A stretch of DNA of 10,295 bases from CAZYEI01 sp964646425 (GTDB lineage Bacteria > Bacillota_I > Bacilli_A > RFN20 > JAISJY01). Below the pieces are notes generated by a model. It saw only the letters and a program-made list of their open reading frames with translations, searched no databases and was not told the DNA's origin. Within the stretch, counting starts at the first letter, position 1; the number at the start of each line of letters is the position of its first letter. The stretch spans positions 1 through 10,295 of the forward strand of contig CAZYEI010000043.1 in NCBI GenBank assembly GCA_964646425.1. Reading direction: 5' to 3'. Of this stretch, positions 1 through 5,828 are shown one piece after another. The translations under genes were made by a program, and so were the position numbers.

Positions 1-1
1 T

Positions 2-172
2 AGAGATGTTACATCATTATTTAGTTCAGTTAATCCTATGAATGGTGAAGAAACATTAACTGGAGCTTATTACGCTGTATTAACATATGTTAATGTTCCA
101 ACAGGTGATTACACTGTTGAACTTTTAATTGATGGTGTTGCAGTTGCTTCAATAACTGCTACAGTTGCATAA
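2..172 (+). CDS. C-terminal end of a probable secreted/surface beta-domain protein (5' end outside window)
   Basis: An open frame runs in from the left edge and stops at TAA 170-172, giving the last 56 residues. The piece alternates polar and hydrophobic residues in short strands (GAYYAVLTYVNV, GDYTVELLIDGVAVASITATVA), like the last strands of an Ig-like or CBM-like beta-sandwich. There is no cysteine, no membrane helix and no sorting signal at the C-terminus. The start, signal peptide and main domains lie upstream of the window. The next gene begins 18 bases after the stop behind a strong ribosome binding site, so the two are probably co-transcribed. The fold is inferred from residue pattern only; no family is recognised. 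Confidence 0.6.
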   Translation, partial: RDVTSLFSSVNPMNGEETLTGAYYAVLTYVNVPTGDYTVELLIDGVAVASITATVA

Positions 173-173
173 T

Positions 174-181
174 AAAGGAGG
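174..181 (+). promoter_or_regulatory. Strong ribosome binding site of the 46-residue peptide
   Basis: AAAGGAGG matches the 16S rRNA 3' end very well and lies 9 bases before ATG 191. It is the main evidence that the short frame downstream is translated. Confidence 0.75.
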
Positions 182-190
182 AAAAAAATT

Positions 191-331
191 ATGAAAAAAG
201 AATATACAAAACCTACTTTATCTATGAATGATTTTGAAATTTCTACAGAAATCGCAAATTTAGCTTCAGCAGGTTCAACAAAATATGGGGATGTTGTTGA
301 CGCTGGAGATATTTGGTCAGATGTTCAATAA
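191..331 (+). CDS. 46-residue peptide with YxxPxL leader-like motif; possible RiPP precursor
   Basis: The peptide starts MKKEYTKPTLSMNDF and ends GDIWSDVQ. It has a basic start, a middle (EISTEIANLASAG) and an acidic, Gly/Asp/Trp-containing tail, with no signal peptide or membrane helix. Y5-x-x-P8-x-L10 matches the leader motif bound by the RRE protein in Bacillota lasso-peptide systems, and F15 and T19 lie near the positions of the conserved Phe and Thr. The core does not fit cleanly: a lasso core could start at A27 (Asp at ring position 8) or G28 (Asp at ring position 7), but no Thr stands just before it. There is no Cys for a sactipeptide or lanthipeptide. No maturase, RRE or transporter gene is in the window. 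Short 'KKxYxKPxL' proteins are common in gut Bacillota, mostly uncharacterised. That it is a gene is likely; that it is modified is speculative. Confidence 0.7.
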   Translation: MKKEYTKPTLSMNDFEISTEIANLASAGSTKYGDVVDAGDIWSDVQ

Positions 332-340
332 TTAGATAAA

Positions 341-649
341 ATGAATAAAAAAAATATCATTGTATTGATGATATGTTTATTAACGGGTGTAGGTTGTTCT
401 ACACCCGTTAATAGTACTAAAACAAGTACTGTTAGTTCACATATATCATCAAGTAGTTCATCAACTAATATTTCAAGTACAAATACATTAAATTCAGATA
501 ATAGTAATTCTAGTGATTTAAATAAAAATAGCACTATTACTGATACAATATCTATTTCTTCTAATTCAAATGGTAATAAATTTGATGTTAGTAGTAGTTA
601 TAGTGGAAATGATGACTTTAGTTGGGGAAGTATGGTTTGGCCTGATTAA
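341..649 (+). CDS. Small Ser/Thr/Asn-rich lipoprotein, function unknown
   Basis: The protein has 102 residues. Residues 1-19 are a short lipoprotein-type signal (NKK, then IIVLMICLLTGVG) ending at C19. The box is unusual, with Gly rather than Leu at -3, so lipidation is probable rather than certain. Residues 20-80 are low complexity, almost all Ser, Thr and Asn, like a cell-wall-spanning linker. The C-terminal 20 residues change character (SYSGNDDFSWGSMVWPD), with aromatic and acidic residues resembling the tail of the peptide just upstream. There is no recognisable catalytic domain. The start is 9 bases after the peptide stop and has no clear Shine-Dalgarno, so translational coupling is likely. 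Codons 13-24 form a strong hairpin. It could be a surface partner of the peptide or a degenerate surface protein; neither is shown. Confidence 0.6.
   Translation: MNKKNIIVLMICLLTGVGCSTPVNSTKTSTVSSHISSSSSSTNISSTNTLNSDNSNSSDLNKNSTITDTISISSNSNGNKFDVSSSYSGNDDFSWGSMVWPD
378..413 (+). repeat. Perfect 15-bp stem-loop inside the lipoprotein gene
   Basis: Arms 378-392 and 399-413 are exact reverse complements around a 6-base loop (GTTGTT). The core arm TAACGGGTGTAG is GC-richer than its surroundings. It lies 46 bases after the peptide stop and covers the lipobox codons. Neither strand has a T-run beyond the stem, so it does not read as an intrinsic terminator. An RNA-level role such as protecting the 3' end of the peptide message or limiting downstream translation is inferred. 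Confidence 0.8.
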
Positions 650-659
650 TAATTAATTT

Positions 660-684
660 GACCTCTTTGTGAGGTCTTTTTTTT
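660..684 (+). terminator. Rho-independent terminator of the peptide/lipoprotein transcript
   Basis: The GACCTC/GAGGTC stem (660-665 and 671-676) has a 5-base loop and is followed by eight T (677-684). It starts 10 bases after the lipoprotein stop. Confidence 0.9.
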
Positions 685-689
685 ACTAA

Positions 690-743
690 ACTATAGTTAC
701 TTTTATTCTTCAATTATGATATACTATAACTAATAATTATAGT
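690..743 (+). promoter_or_regulatory. Promoter with extended -10 and ACTATA inverted repeats (SGNH hydrolase gene)
   Basis: TGATATACT (717-725) is an extended -10; the -35 region (about 697-702) is poor, as extended -10 promoters tolerate. Around it are the 8-base palindrome ACTATAGT (690-697) and a 7-bp inverted repeat, ACTATAA (723-729) with TTATAGT (737-743). The second repeat covers the expected transcription start, so it could be a repressor site. The promoter is fairly clear; the operator is inferred. Confidence 0.45.
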
Positions 744-763
744 AGAATATGAGGTGTGTGTTT

Positions 764-1435
764 ATGAAAGTATTATTTGTTGGGAATAGTCATACTTTTA
801 CTCATGATGTTCCTGCTATTGTAAATGGACTATTTATTGAAAATAATAAAGAATGGCAATATAAAGAAATGACAGTTTCTGGCGAAACATTATTATTTCA
901 TTCAAAAAGAGAAGAATTATTAAATGAGATAAACTTAGGAAATTATGATATTATAATTCTACAAGAAAGAGCATCTAATTTCAGCTCCGAACTATTTTAT
1001 GAGGGCTTTAATTCACTATATAAATATATAATGGATAATTCAAAATCAAGTATTTTAATGTATATGATATGGTCTAATGAAGCGAAACCAGAAGTTCAAA
1101 AAATAATTACAAATTGCTATGTTACTGCTTCTAGAAATGCAAATGTATCATTGGCTGCTGCTGGTGTTGTTTGGGATATAATTCGCCATAAACATAAAGA
1201 TATTGTTTTATATTCAGATGGCAATCATGCTACAGAAATCGGCGCATATTTAGCCGCTTCGACAATATTTTATTCACTAACTAATAGAAAAGAAATTTTA
1301 AATGTGAGTGACAATAGTGACATTGTTAGAAAATTGAAATTGAATATTGAACATGTAAAATTGATTCATAGTATAATTTCAAAGGTTCAACAATGTGAAC
1401 TAAGTGCTTTAGAAGATTTACTATCTATAAAATAA
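764..1435 (+). CDS. SGNH-fold hydrolase, DUF4886-like
   Basis: This 223-residue protein has no signal peptide, so it is probably cytoplasmic. It opens with MKVLFVGNSHTFTHDVP. GNSHT (residues 7-11) is the SGNH block I variant with Ser9 as likely nucleophile. TVSGETL (37-43) supplies the block II Gly. IILQERASN (64-72) stands where classic enzymes have GxND, as in DUF4886-type members with LQE. SDGNHAT (151-157) is block V, with Asp152 and His155 completing the triad. Family members are esterases or deacetylases on sugars and other small esters; the substrate here cannot be read. ATG 764 is chosen over the in-frame ATG 749 because GAGGTG (751-756) lies 7 bases before it and because block I then sits at the N-terminus. 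It lies 58 bases upstream of the nuclease gene, on the same strand. Confidence 0.75.
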   Translation: MKVLFVGNSHTFTHDVPAIVNGLFIENNKEWQYKEMTVSGETLLFHSKREELLNEINLGNYDIIILQERASNFSSELFYEGFNSLYKYIMDNSKSSILMYMIWSNEAKPEVQKIITNCYVTASRNANVSLAAAGVVWDIIRHKHKDIVLYSDGNHATEIGAYLAASTIFYSLTNRKEILNVSDNSDIVRKLKLNIEHVKLIHSIISKVQQCELSALEDLLSIK

Positions 1436-1458
1436 TACTTTAATATATTTACTAGATG

Positions 1459-1467
1459 TGTTAAAAT
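1459..1467 (+). promoter_or_regulatory. Possible extended -10 promoter for the nuclease gene
   Basis: TGTTAAAAT fits an extended -10 (TGn then TAAAAT). Initiation about 7 bases later would leave a short leader that still includes the ribosome binding site at 1482-1487. No good -35 is present and no terminator separates this gene from the hydrolase, so read-through transcription is an equal alternative. Confidence 0.3.
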
Positions 1468-1493
1468 ATCCAACGACAAATGAGGTGTGTAGT

Positions 1494-3374
1494 ATGAAAA
1501 AAATAAATAAAATATCCAGTTTAGCATTGTTAGTTTTACTTGTATCAGCATGTCAAAATAATGCGAGTTCATCTAATAATGCTCAAAGTACAAATGGTAC
1601 TTCGAGTAGTTCGACAATAATAAGTTCTAGTACTAGTAGCAGTTCTTCAAGTACAAGTAGTGCATCAAGTAGTTCAACAACAGTAATTTCAAGTTCTAGT
1701 GCTAGCAGTAGTAACAATAATTCAGTAACAAATAATAAATTATATGATGCAACATTAGAAAGTAATGCTCCGTCATATTATGAATCTGTTAGAGGTTTAA
1801 AGGGTATAGAATTAAAAAATGCATTGCATGAACTAATTGATGGACATACAGAATTTTCTTATAATAGTTCAATTAATAGTTATATGAAGACATATGATGT
1901 TGATGTTAATAATCCGAATAATATTATGTTAGTTTATACAGGAACTGCTTCAAAAAATACATCATTTAATAAAGAACACGTTTGGGCTAAAAGTCATGGT
2001 AATTTTGGAACAGCAAAGGGTGCAGGTTCTGATTTACATAATTTAAGACCATGCTATGAAGGAATTAATTCATCTAGAGGCAATAAGGATTTTGCTGAAG
2101 GTGGAAATGAGTATGATAAATATCCTGGTAATTATACGACATCAAATACATTTGAACCACGTGATGACTTTAAAGGTGATGTAGCTAGAACTATCTTCTA
2201 TATGGCAACAAGATATGATGATGCAAGTTTGGATTTAGAACTTAATTCTCCAACTGATAAAAATAGATATTTAGATTTATCAAGTGGAGCAACTGGGGTT
2301 CATGGTAATTTTGATGATTTATATAGTTGGGCTACAAGTGGAATTGACCCTGTTGATGATTACGAGGTAAATCGTAATAATATTATTTATAAAGATTATC
2401 AACACAATAGAAATCCATTTGTTGATCATCCGGAATTTATTATTATGATTTATGATAAAACATACAATGGTGCAGGTGCTTTAAATGATACATCTGCTGG
2501 ACTTGCAACTCCTGAAGAAAGTGCACAAAAAGTAATTGCTATGATTAATGAAATAGGTACTATTACATTAAATTCCTTAAGCAAAATTGAATCTGCTGAA
2601 GTGGCTTATAAAAATCTTTCTTCTGAAGCTAAAGATTTAGTTTCAAATTATAATGTTTTACTAGAAGCTAGAACAACTTACAACGAATTATATGAAGAAA
2701 AAATCGTAGAACATATTATTTCACTAATTGATTCGATAGGTACTGTTACAATCGATGACAAAGAAACAATTGAAGAAGCTGAAATAGCTTATGGAAAATT
2801 AACACAAAAACAAAAAGATCAAGTAATAAACTATAATTTATTATTAAGTGCAAGAGAACAATTAGATGAATTATTAGCTCAAATTGAACAAACTAATAAA
2901 GTTATTTATGATGGCGTCTTTATGGACTCTAATGGTGTATCTGGAGCATATGGTGATTATAACTTTACAATGAATGGTAAATCGTGGACAATAAAAAAAG
3001 GATACAAGAGTGGAGAGTTTAGAGTTGGTCATAATAAAGCTAATACATTGGATAGTAAGTTTTATACTCCATTAGGATTAGGCTCTAATGTAGATGGTTC
3101 ATCTTTAGAAATGAATTTTGATGTAAATAATGCTAGAGGAATTACTTTTGAACTGGGTGAATGTTATGGAACTCCAAGTAAATTATTTATTTTAAAATCG
3201 CTTGATGGTGGTGCAACTTTTGTAAAATGTTGCGCAATTAATTATGTAAAAGGATCAACTACTAAAATCGCTTATGAAGGTGATATTGATTCTAGTGTGA
3301 GATATGCACTTGTTGTTACAGGAACTACTCCTAGAGTTGTTTTAACAAGCGTAGAAATTAGAGGAATAGCATAA
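1494..3374 (+). CDS. Modular lipoprotein endonuclease I (EndA/NucM/BsnI family)
   Basis: The protein has 626 residues. Residues 1-20 are a lipoprotein signal ending LLVSAC (lipidated C20). Residues 21-80 are a Ser/Thr/Asn spacer. Residues 90-325 are the endonuclease I domain: NKEHVWAKSHG (159-169) holds the His-metal motif, GSDLHNLRP (178-186) and NSSRGNKDF (192-200) are the signature that follows it, ARTIFYMATRY is at 231-241, and NRNPFVDHPEF (305-315) is the C-terminal signature. Residues 340-466 are two helical repeats. Residues 469-626 are beta-rich, possibly carbohydrate- or wall-binding. The family cuts DNA and RNA non-specifically with a divalent metal; outside the cell this suits nucleotide scavenging or digestion of extracellular DNA. 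ATG 1494 is preferred over GTG 1458 because GAGGTG (1482-1487) is 6 bases before it and the signal peptide then starts MKKINK. A terminator follows directly. Confidence 0.9.
   Translation: MKKINKISSLALLVLLVSACQNNASSSNNAQSTNGTSSSSTIISSSTSSSSSSTSSASSSSTTVISSSSASSSNNNSVTNNKLYDATLESNAPSYYESVRGLKGIELKNALHELIDGHTEFSYNSSINSYMKTYDVDVNNPNNIMLVYTGTASKNTSFNKEHVWAKSHGNFGTAKGAGSDLHNLRPCYEGINSSRGNKDFAEGGNEYDKYPGNYTTSNTFEPRDDFKGDVARTIFYMATRYDDASLDLELNSPTDKNRYLDLSSGATGVHGNFDDLYSWATSGIDPVDDYEVNRNNIIYKDYQHNRNPFVDHPEFIIMIYDKTYNGAGALNDTSAGLATPEESAQKVIAMINEIGTITLNSLSKIESAEVAYKNLSSEAKDLVSNYNVLLEARTTYNELYEEKIVEHIISLIDSIGTVTIDDKETIEEAEIAYGKLTQKQKDQVINYNLLLSAREQLDELLAQIEQTNKVIYDGVFMDSNGVSGAYGDYNFTMNGKSWTIKKGYKSGEFRVGHNKANTLDSKFYTPLGLGSNVDGSSLEMNFDVNNARGITFELGECYGTPSKLFILKSLDGGATFVKCCAINYVKGSTTKIAYEGDIDSSVRYALVVTGTTPRVVLTSVEIRGIA
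1557..1733 (+). repeat. Low-complexity Ser/Thr/Asn-coding tract
   Basis: Residues 22-80 of the nuclease lipoprotein are mostly Ser, encoded by AGT, AGC, TCA, TCT and TCG in irregular order, with some Thr and Asn. Mixed codons indicate selection for a protein linker rather than recent simple-repeat expansion. It likely carries the nuclease away from the membrane. Confidence 0.8.
2511..2891 (+). repeat. Two tandem ~63-residue helical repeats in the nuclease lipoprotein
   Basis: Residues 340-402 and 403-466 align without gaps over about 54 positions, roughly half identical. Shared elements are an I-x-x-I-G-T-x-T segment, E-A-E-x-A-Y, then V-x-N-Y-N-x-L-L and a closing A-R plus E-L. The pattern suggests a helical bundle spacer or binding module of the sort repeated in large Bacillota surface proteins. 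I do not know a firm family name. The DNA copies have diverged, so the duplication is old. Confidence 0.75.
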
Positions 3375-3412
3375 AAATCAGGCATAGCTAAATTTGCTAT
3401 GCCTGATTTTTT
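3374..3412. terminator. Bidirectional terminator between convergent nuclease and CBS genes
   Basis: Arms 3374-3388 and 3396-3410 are a perfect 15-bp stem with a 7-base loop. T-runs lie on both exits: six T at 3407-3412 on the + strand and five T on the - strand (complement of 3373-3377). The - strand CBS gene stops at 3397, inside the stem. Confidence 0.9.
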
Positions 3413-3801
3413 GCATATAGATATTGTATTACATCCTTACGTCTAATTATACCAATAAACATATTGCGATCATCAATTACTGGAACAAAATTTTGATTTA
3501 TTATTAACTCAATTAAATCTGCCATTTCTTTATTAATATCAATCGCCTTATAATGCCTATGAATTTTAATATCTTTAATTTTAAGATTATCAAGATTAAT
3601 GAAAGATACTTCATTACGCCTTTTTAATGACCATAAAATATCTCCTTCAGTAATTGTATCAATATATTTTCCATCTCTTGAGATAATTGGAATTGAAGTG
3701 TATCTATGGTATTCCATTTTTTCTAAAGCTTGGCGTAAAGTAAAATCATCATAAATAAATGTTATGTCATTTTTGGGAATTAAAAAGAATAGAATATTCA
3801 T
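3397..3801 (-). CDS. Two-CBS-domain protein, probable nucleotide sensor
   Basis: This 134-residue soluble protein is made only of a CBS pair. CBS1 covers about residues 7-60 (ITFIYDDFTLRQALEKM, YTSIPIISRDGKYIDTITEGDIL). CBS2 covers about 75-130 (IKDIKIHRHYKAIDIN, NFVPVIDDRNMFIGIIRRKDVI). Each ends in the usual Gly/Arg-x-x-D-[IV]-[LI] turn. CBS pairs bind adenine nucleotides, and small stand-alone ones in Bacillota include c-di-AMP binders such as CbpB/YkuL; the ligand here is not determined. AAGGAGAT lies 9 bases before the ATG and a good promoter is upstream. The last codons fall inside the convergent terminator. No enzyme or transporter is co-transcribed, so its target must be encoded elsewhere. 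Confidence 0.85.
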   Translation of the reverse strand: MNILFFLIPKNDITFIYDDFTLRQALEKMEYHRYTSIPIISRDGKYIDTITEGDILWSLKRRNEVSFINLDNLKIKDIKIHRHYKAIDINKEMADLIELIINQNFVPVIDDRNMFIGIIRRKDVIQYLYAKNQA

Positions 3802-3831
3802 TTTTTAGATCTCCTTTATCTTTATATATTT

Positions 3832-3860
3832 ATTATAAATAATAAACAATTATTTTTCAA
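3832..3860 (-). promoter_or_regulatory. Sigma-A-type promoter of the CBS gene
   Basis: On the - strand, TTGAAA (complement of 3855-3860), a 17-base spacer and a perfect TATAAT (complement of 3832-3837), about 30 bases upstream of the start codon. Confidence 0.75.
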
Positions 3861-3893
3861 ATATAGATAGATTTAATTCGAACATCAAAAAAT

Positions 3894-3917
3894 ACAAATT
3901 TAATTTGTTAAACAAAT
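3894..3917. promoter_or_regulatory. Overlapping inverted repeats with ATTTGT half-sites; candidate operator
   Basis: Two perfect 7-1-7 palindromes overlap: ACAAATT-T-AATTTGT (3894-3908) and ATTTGTT-A-AACAAAT (3903-3917). The ATTTGT element thus appears three times in alternating orientation. They lie about 35 bases upstream of the CBS -35 and about 80 bases upstream of the scaffold-gene -35. The rest of the 256-base gap is AT-rich with no other structure seen. AT-richness makes chance palindromes more likely, so the role is tentative. Confidence 0.35.
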
Positions 3918-3994
3918 AGATTTTTGCTGTTAAAAAAATATTAATTAAATTTAATCATTTCGATAAAAAAATAGCGAAAAACAATAGAAAAATA

Positions 3995-4023
3995 TTGCAT
4001 ATTTTTACAAAATATACGATAAT
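3995..4023 (+). promoter_or_regulatory. Sigma-A-type promoter of the scaffold/GGGtGRT operon
   Basis: TTGCAT (3995-4000), a 17-base spacer and GATAAT (4018-4023). The predicted start at about 4030 leaves a leader of roughly 28 bases carrying AAGGAG (4043-4048) before ATG 4058. Confidence 0.7.
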
Positions 4024-4057
4024 ATAAGCGTTAGATTTAAGGAAGGAGTTATAAAAA

Positions 4058-4750
4058 ATGAATTATTCTCATGAAGTTCAAGAAATGTGTACAGTTAGAC
4101 AAGGCTGTAATCACGGACCTGCTCCAATTCCTGAAGAAGGAAAATGGGTAAAGTCAAAACAAATATCTGATATCTCTGGTTTATCACATGGTATTGGATG
4201 GTGTGCACCTCAACAAGGAGCATGTAAATTAACATTAAATGTAAAAGAAGGAATTATCGAAGAAGCTTTAGTTGAAACTTTAGGTTGTTCTGGTATGACT
4301 CACTCAGCTGCTATGGCTGCTGAAATCTTACAAGGAAAAACTTTATTAGAAGCTTTAAATACTGACTTAGTTTGTGATGCTATTAATGTTGCTATGCGAG
4401 AAATCTTTAAGCAATTAGTTTATGGTCGTACTCAAACTGCTTTTTCTGAAAATGGTTTACCAGTTGGTGCTTCATTAGAAGACTTAGGAAAAGGATTACG
4501 TTCACAAGTGGGAACAATGTTCGGAACTAAAGCAAAAGGTGTTCGTTATCTAGAAATGTCTGAAGGATATATTGTTGATTTAGCATTGGATGATAATGAT
4601 GAAGTTATTGGATACAAGTTCTGTCATTTAGGAAAAATGATGGCTGCTATTAGAGGTGGAGTTGATCCAAAAGAAGCTTATGAAAAGAATGTAGGCACTT
4701 ATGGAAGATATGCTGATGCTGCAAAGTATATCGATCCTAGAAAGGAATAG
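4058..4750 (+). CDS. Iron-sulfur cluster assembly scaffold-like protein (NifU/IscU-related), GGGtGRT partner
   Basis: This is a 230-residue soluble protein. Residues 47-110 resemble the NifU/IscU core: WCAPQQGACKL (48-58), then LVETLGCSGMTHSAAMAAEILQGKT matching the scaffold signature (GC-x-x..., GKTL.EA), then a Cys at 106. The seven Cys are at 11, 17, 49, 56, 77, 106 and 189; 49, 77 and 106 have about the spacing of the three cluster ligands of IscU. The protein is longer than IscU, with an N-terminal Cys-containing segment and an extra C-terminal domain of about 100 residues. In many anaerobic Bacillota a protein of this type sits immediately before a GGGtGRT gene, as here. Cluster binding is inferred from these Cys; no isc or suf genes are nearby. 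It is the first gene of a two-gene operon with its own promoter. Confidence 0.8.
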   Translation: MNYSHEVQEMCTVRQGCNHGPAPIPEEGKWVKSKQISDISGLSHGIGWCAPQQGACKLTLNVKEGIIEEALVETLGCSGMTHSAAMAAEILQGKTLLEALNTDLVCDAINVAMREIFKQLVYGRTQTAFSENGLPVGASLEDLGKGLRSQVGTMFGTKAKGVRYLEMSEGYIVDLALDDNDEVIGYKFCHLGKMMAAIRGGVDPKEAYEKNVGTYGRYADAAKYIDPRKE

Positions 4751-4764
4751 GAGGATAAACGAAT

Positions 4765-5763
4765 ATGGCATTATTTGAAGGTTATGAAAGAAGAATTGAC
4801 ACTATTAATGTAACTTTAGCTAAATATGGATTTAAAACAATTGAAGAAGCTAGAGATTTATGTTTGAAAAAAGGTGTTGATGTTGAAAAAATAGTTAAGG
4901 GTGTTCAACCAATTGCATTTGAAAATGCTTGTTGGGCATATACATTAGGTGCTGCAATTGCATTTAAGAAAGAAGTTAAAGATGCAGCTACTGCTGCTGA
5001 ATGCATTGGTGAAGGTTTACAAGCTTTTTGTATTCCTGGCTCTGTTGCAGAAACTCGTAAAGTTGGTTTAGGACATGGTAATTTAGCTGCGATGTTATTA
5101 AGAGAAGAAACTAAGTGTTTCTGTTTCTTAGCTGGTCACGAATCATTTGCAGCTGCTGAAGGTGCTATTGGTATTGCTCGTTCAGCTAATAAAGTTCGTA
5201 AAGAACCATTAAAAGTAATTTTAAATGGTTTAGGTAAAGATGCTGCATATATCATTTCTCGTATTAATGGATTTACATATGTTGAAACTGATTATGATTT
5301 CTATACAAGTACATTAAAAGAAATAAGAAGAGTTCCTTTCTCAAATGGTGATAGATCAAAAGTTCTTTGTTATGGTGCTAATGAACCATTAGAAGGCTTA
5401 GCTATTATGATTAGTGAAAATGTTGATGTTTCAATCACAGGAAACTCAACAAACCCAACTCGTTTCCAACATCTTGTTGCTGGAACATATAAGAAATGGG
5501 CTAACGAAAATGGAAAGAAATATTTCTCAGTAGCATCTGGTGGTGGTACTGGAAGAACTTTACATCCAGATAATATGGGTGCTGGTCCTTCATCATATGG
5601 ATTAACTGATTCAATGGGTAGAATGCATGGAGATGCTCAATTTGCTGGTTCATCAAGTGTTCCTGCTCATGTTGAAATGATGGGATTAATCGGTATGGGT
5701 AATAACCCAATGGTAGGAGCAACTGTTGCTGTCGCTGTTGCCGTTGAAGAAGCAAGTAAGTAA
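4765..5763 (+). CDS. GGGtGRT protein, uncharacterised
   Basis: This 332-residue soluble protein carries the motif that names the family, GGGTGRT, at residues 259-265, inside a Gly-rich C-terminal part (GAGPSSYGLTDSMGRMHGD, 272-290). Other conserved-looking segments are GLGHGNLAAMLLREETKCFCFLAGHESFAAAEGA (101-134) and ITGNSTNPTRFQHLVAGTYKKW (224-245). The Cys at 33, 56, 80, 89, 118, 120 and 202, with the His residues, could bind metal. Its ribosome binding site AGGAGG (4749-4754) overlaps the stop of the scaffold gene, so the two are translated together. The Gly-rich motif suggests phosphate or cofactor binding, but no reaction is known to me. Length matches the usual family size of about 330, so it is complete. 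A terminator follows. Confidence 0.9.
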   Translation: MALFEGYERRIDTINVTLAKYGFKTIEEARDLCLKKGVDVEKIVKGVQPIAFENACWAYTLGAAIAFKKEVKDAATAAECIGEGLQAFCIPGSVAETRKVGLGHGNLAAMLLREETKCFCFLAGHESFAAAEGAIGIARSANKVRKEPLKVILNGLGKDAAYIISRINGFTYVETDYDFYTSTLKEIRRVPFSNGDRSKVLCYGANEPLEGLAIMISENVDVSITGNSTNPTRFQHLVAGTYKKWANENGKKYFSVASGGGTGRTLHPDNMGAGPSSYGLTDSMGRMHGDAQFAGSSSVPAHVEMMGLIGMGNNPMVGATVAVAVAVEEASK

Positions 5764-5770
5764 TAAAAAT

Positions 5771-5808
5771 AAAAACTGTTAAGAAAATAAAATCTTAACA
5801 GTTTTTTT
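5771..5808. terminator. Bidirectional terminator between GGGtGRT and F420-ligase-like genes
   Basis: Arms 5771-5784 and 5793-5806 form a perfect 14-bp stem (core ACTGTTAAGA) with an 8-base loop. Seven T follow on the + strand (5802-5808) and an A-run precedes it (T-run on the - strand). It serves both convergent genes. Confidence 0.9.
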
Positions 5809-5828
5809 ATTAGTGTTTTTTGTGAAAT

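Noticed and set aside
378..413. Hairpin read as an intrinsic terminator of the peptide gene
   Set aside because: No T-run follows the stem on either strand, and the open frame with a signal peptide continues through it to a real terminator at 660-684.
325..534. Reverse-strand Leu-rich frame opposite the lipoprotein gene
   Set aside because: It is the complement of a Ser/Asn low-complexity tract, has no ribosome binding site and overlaps a better-supported gene.
749..763. Upstream in-frame ATG for the SGNH hydrolase
   Set aside because: It would place the ribosome binding site GAGGTG inside the coding region and add MRCVF before a typical block I start.
1458..1493. Upstream GTG start for the nuclease lipoprotein
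   Set aside because: It adds 12 residues before the MKKINK signal peptide and lacks a ribosome binding site, whereas ATG 1494 has GAGGTG 6 bases upstream.
5501..5755. Reverse-strand Gln/Leu/His-rich frame inside the GGGtGRT gene
   Set aside because: Its composition follows from the antisense of Ala/Gly/Thr-rich coding sequence; there is no start signal, and the sense gene is a recognised family.
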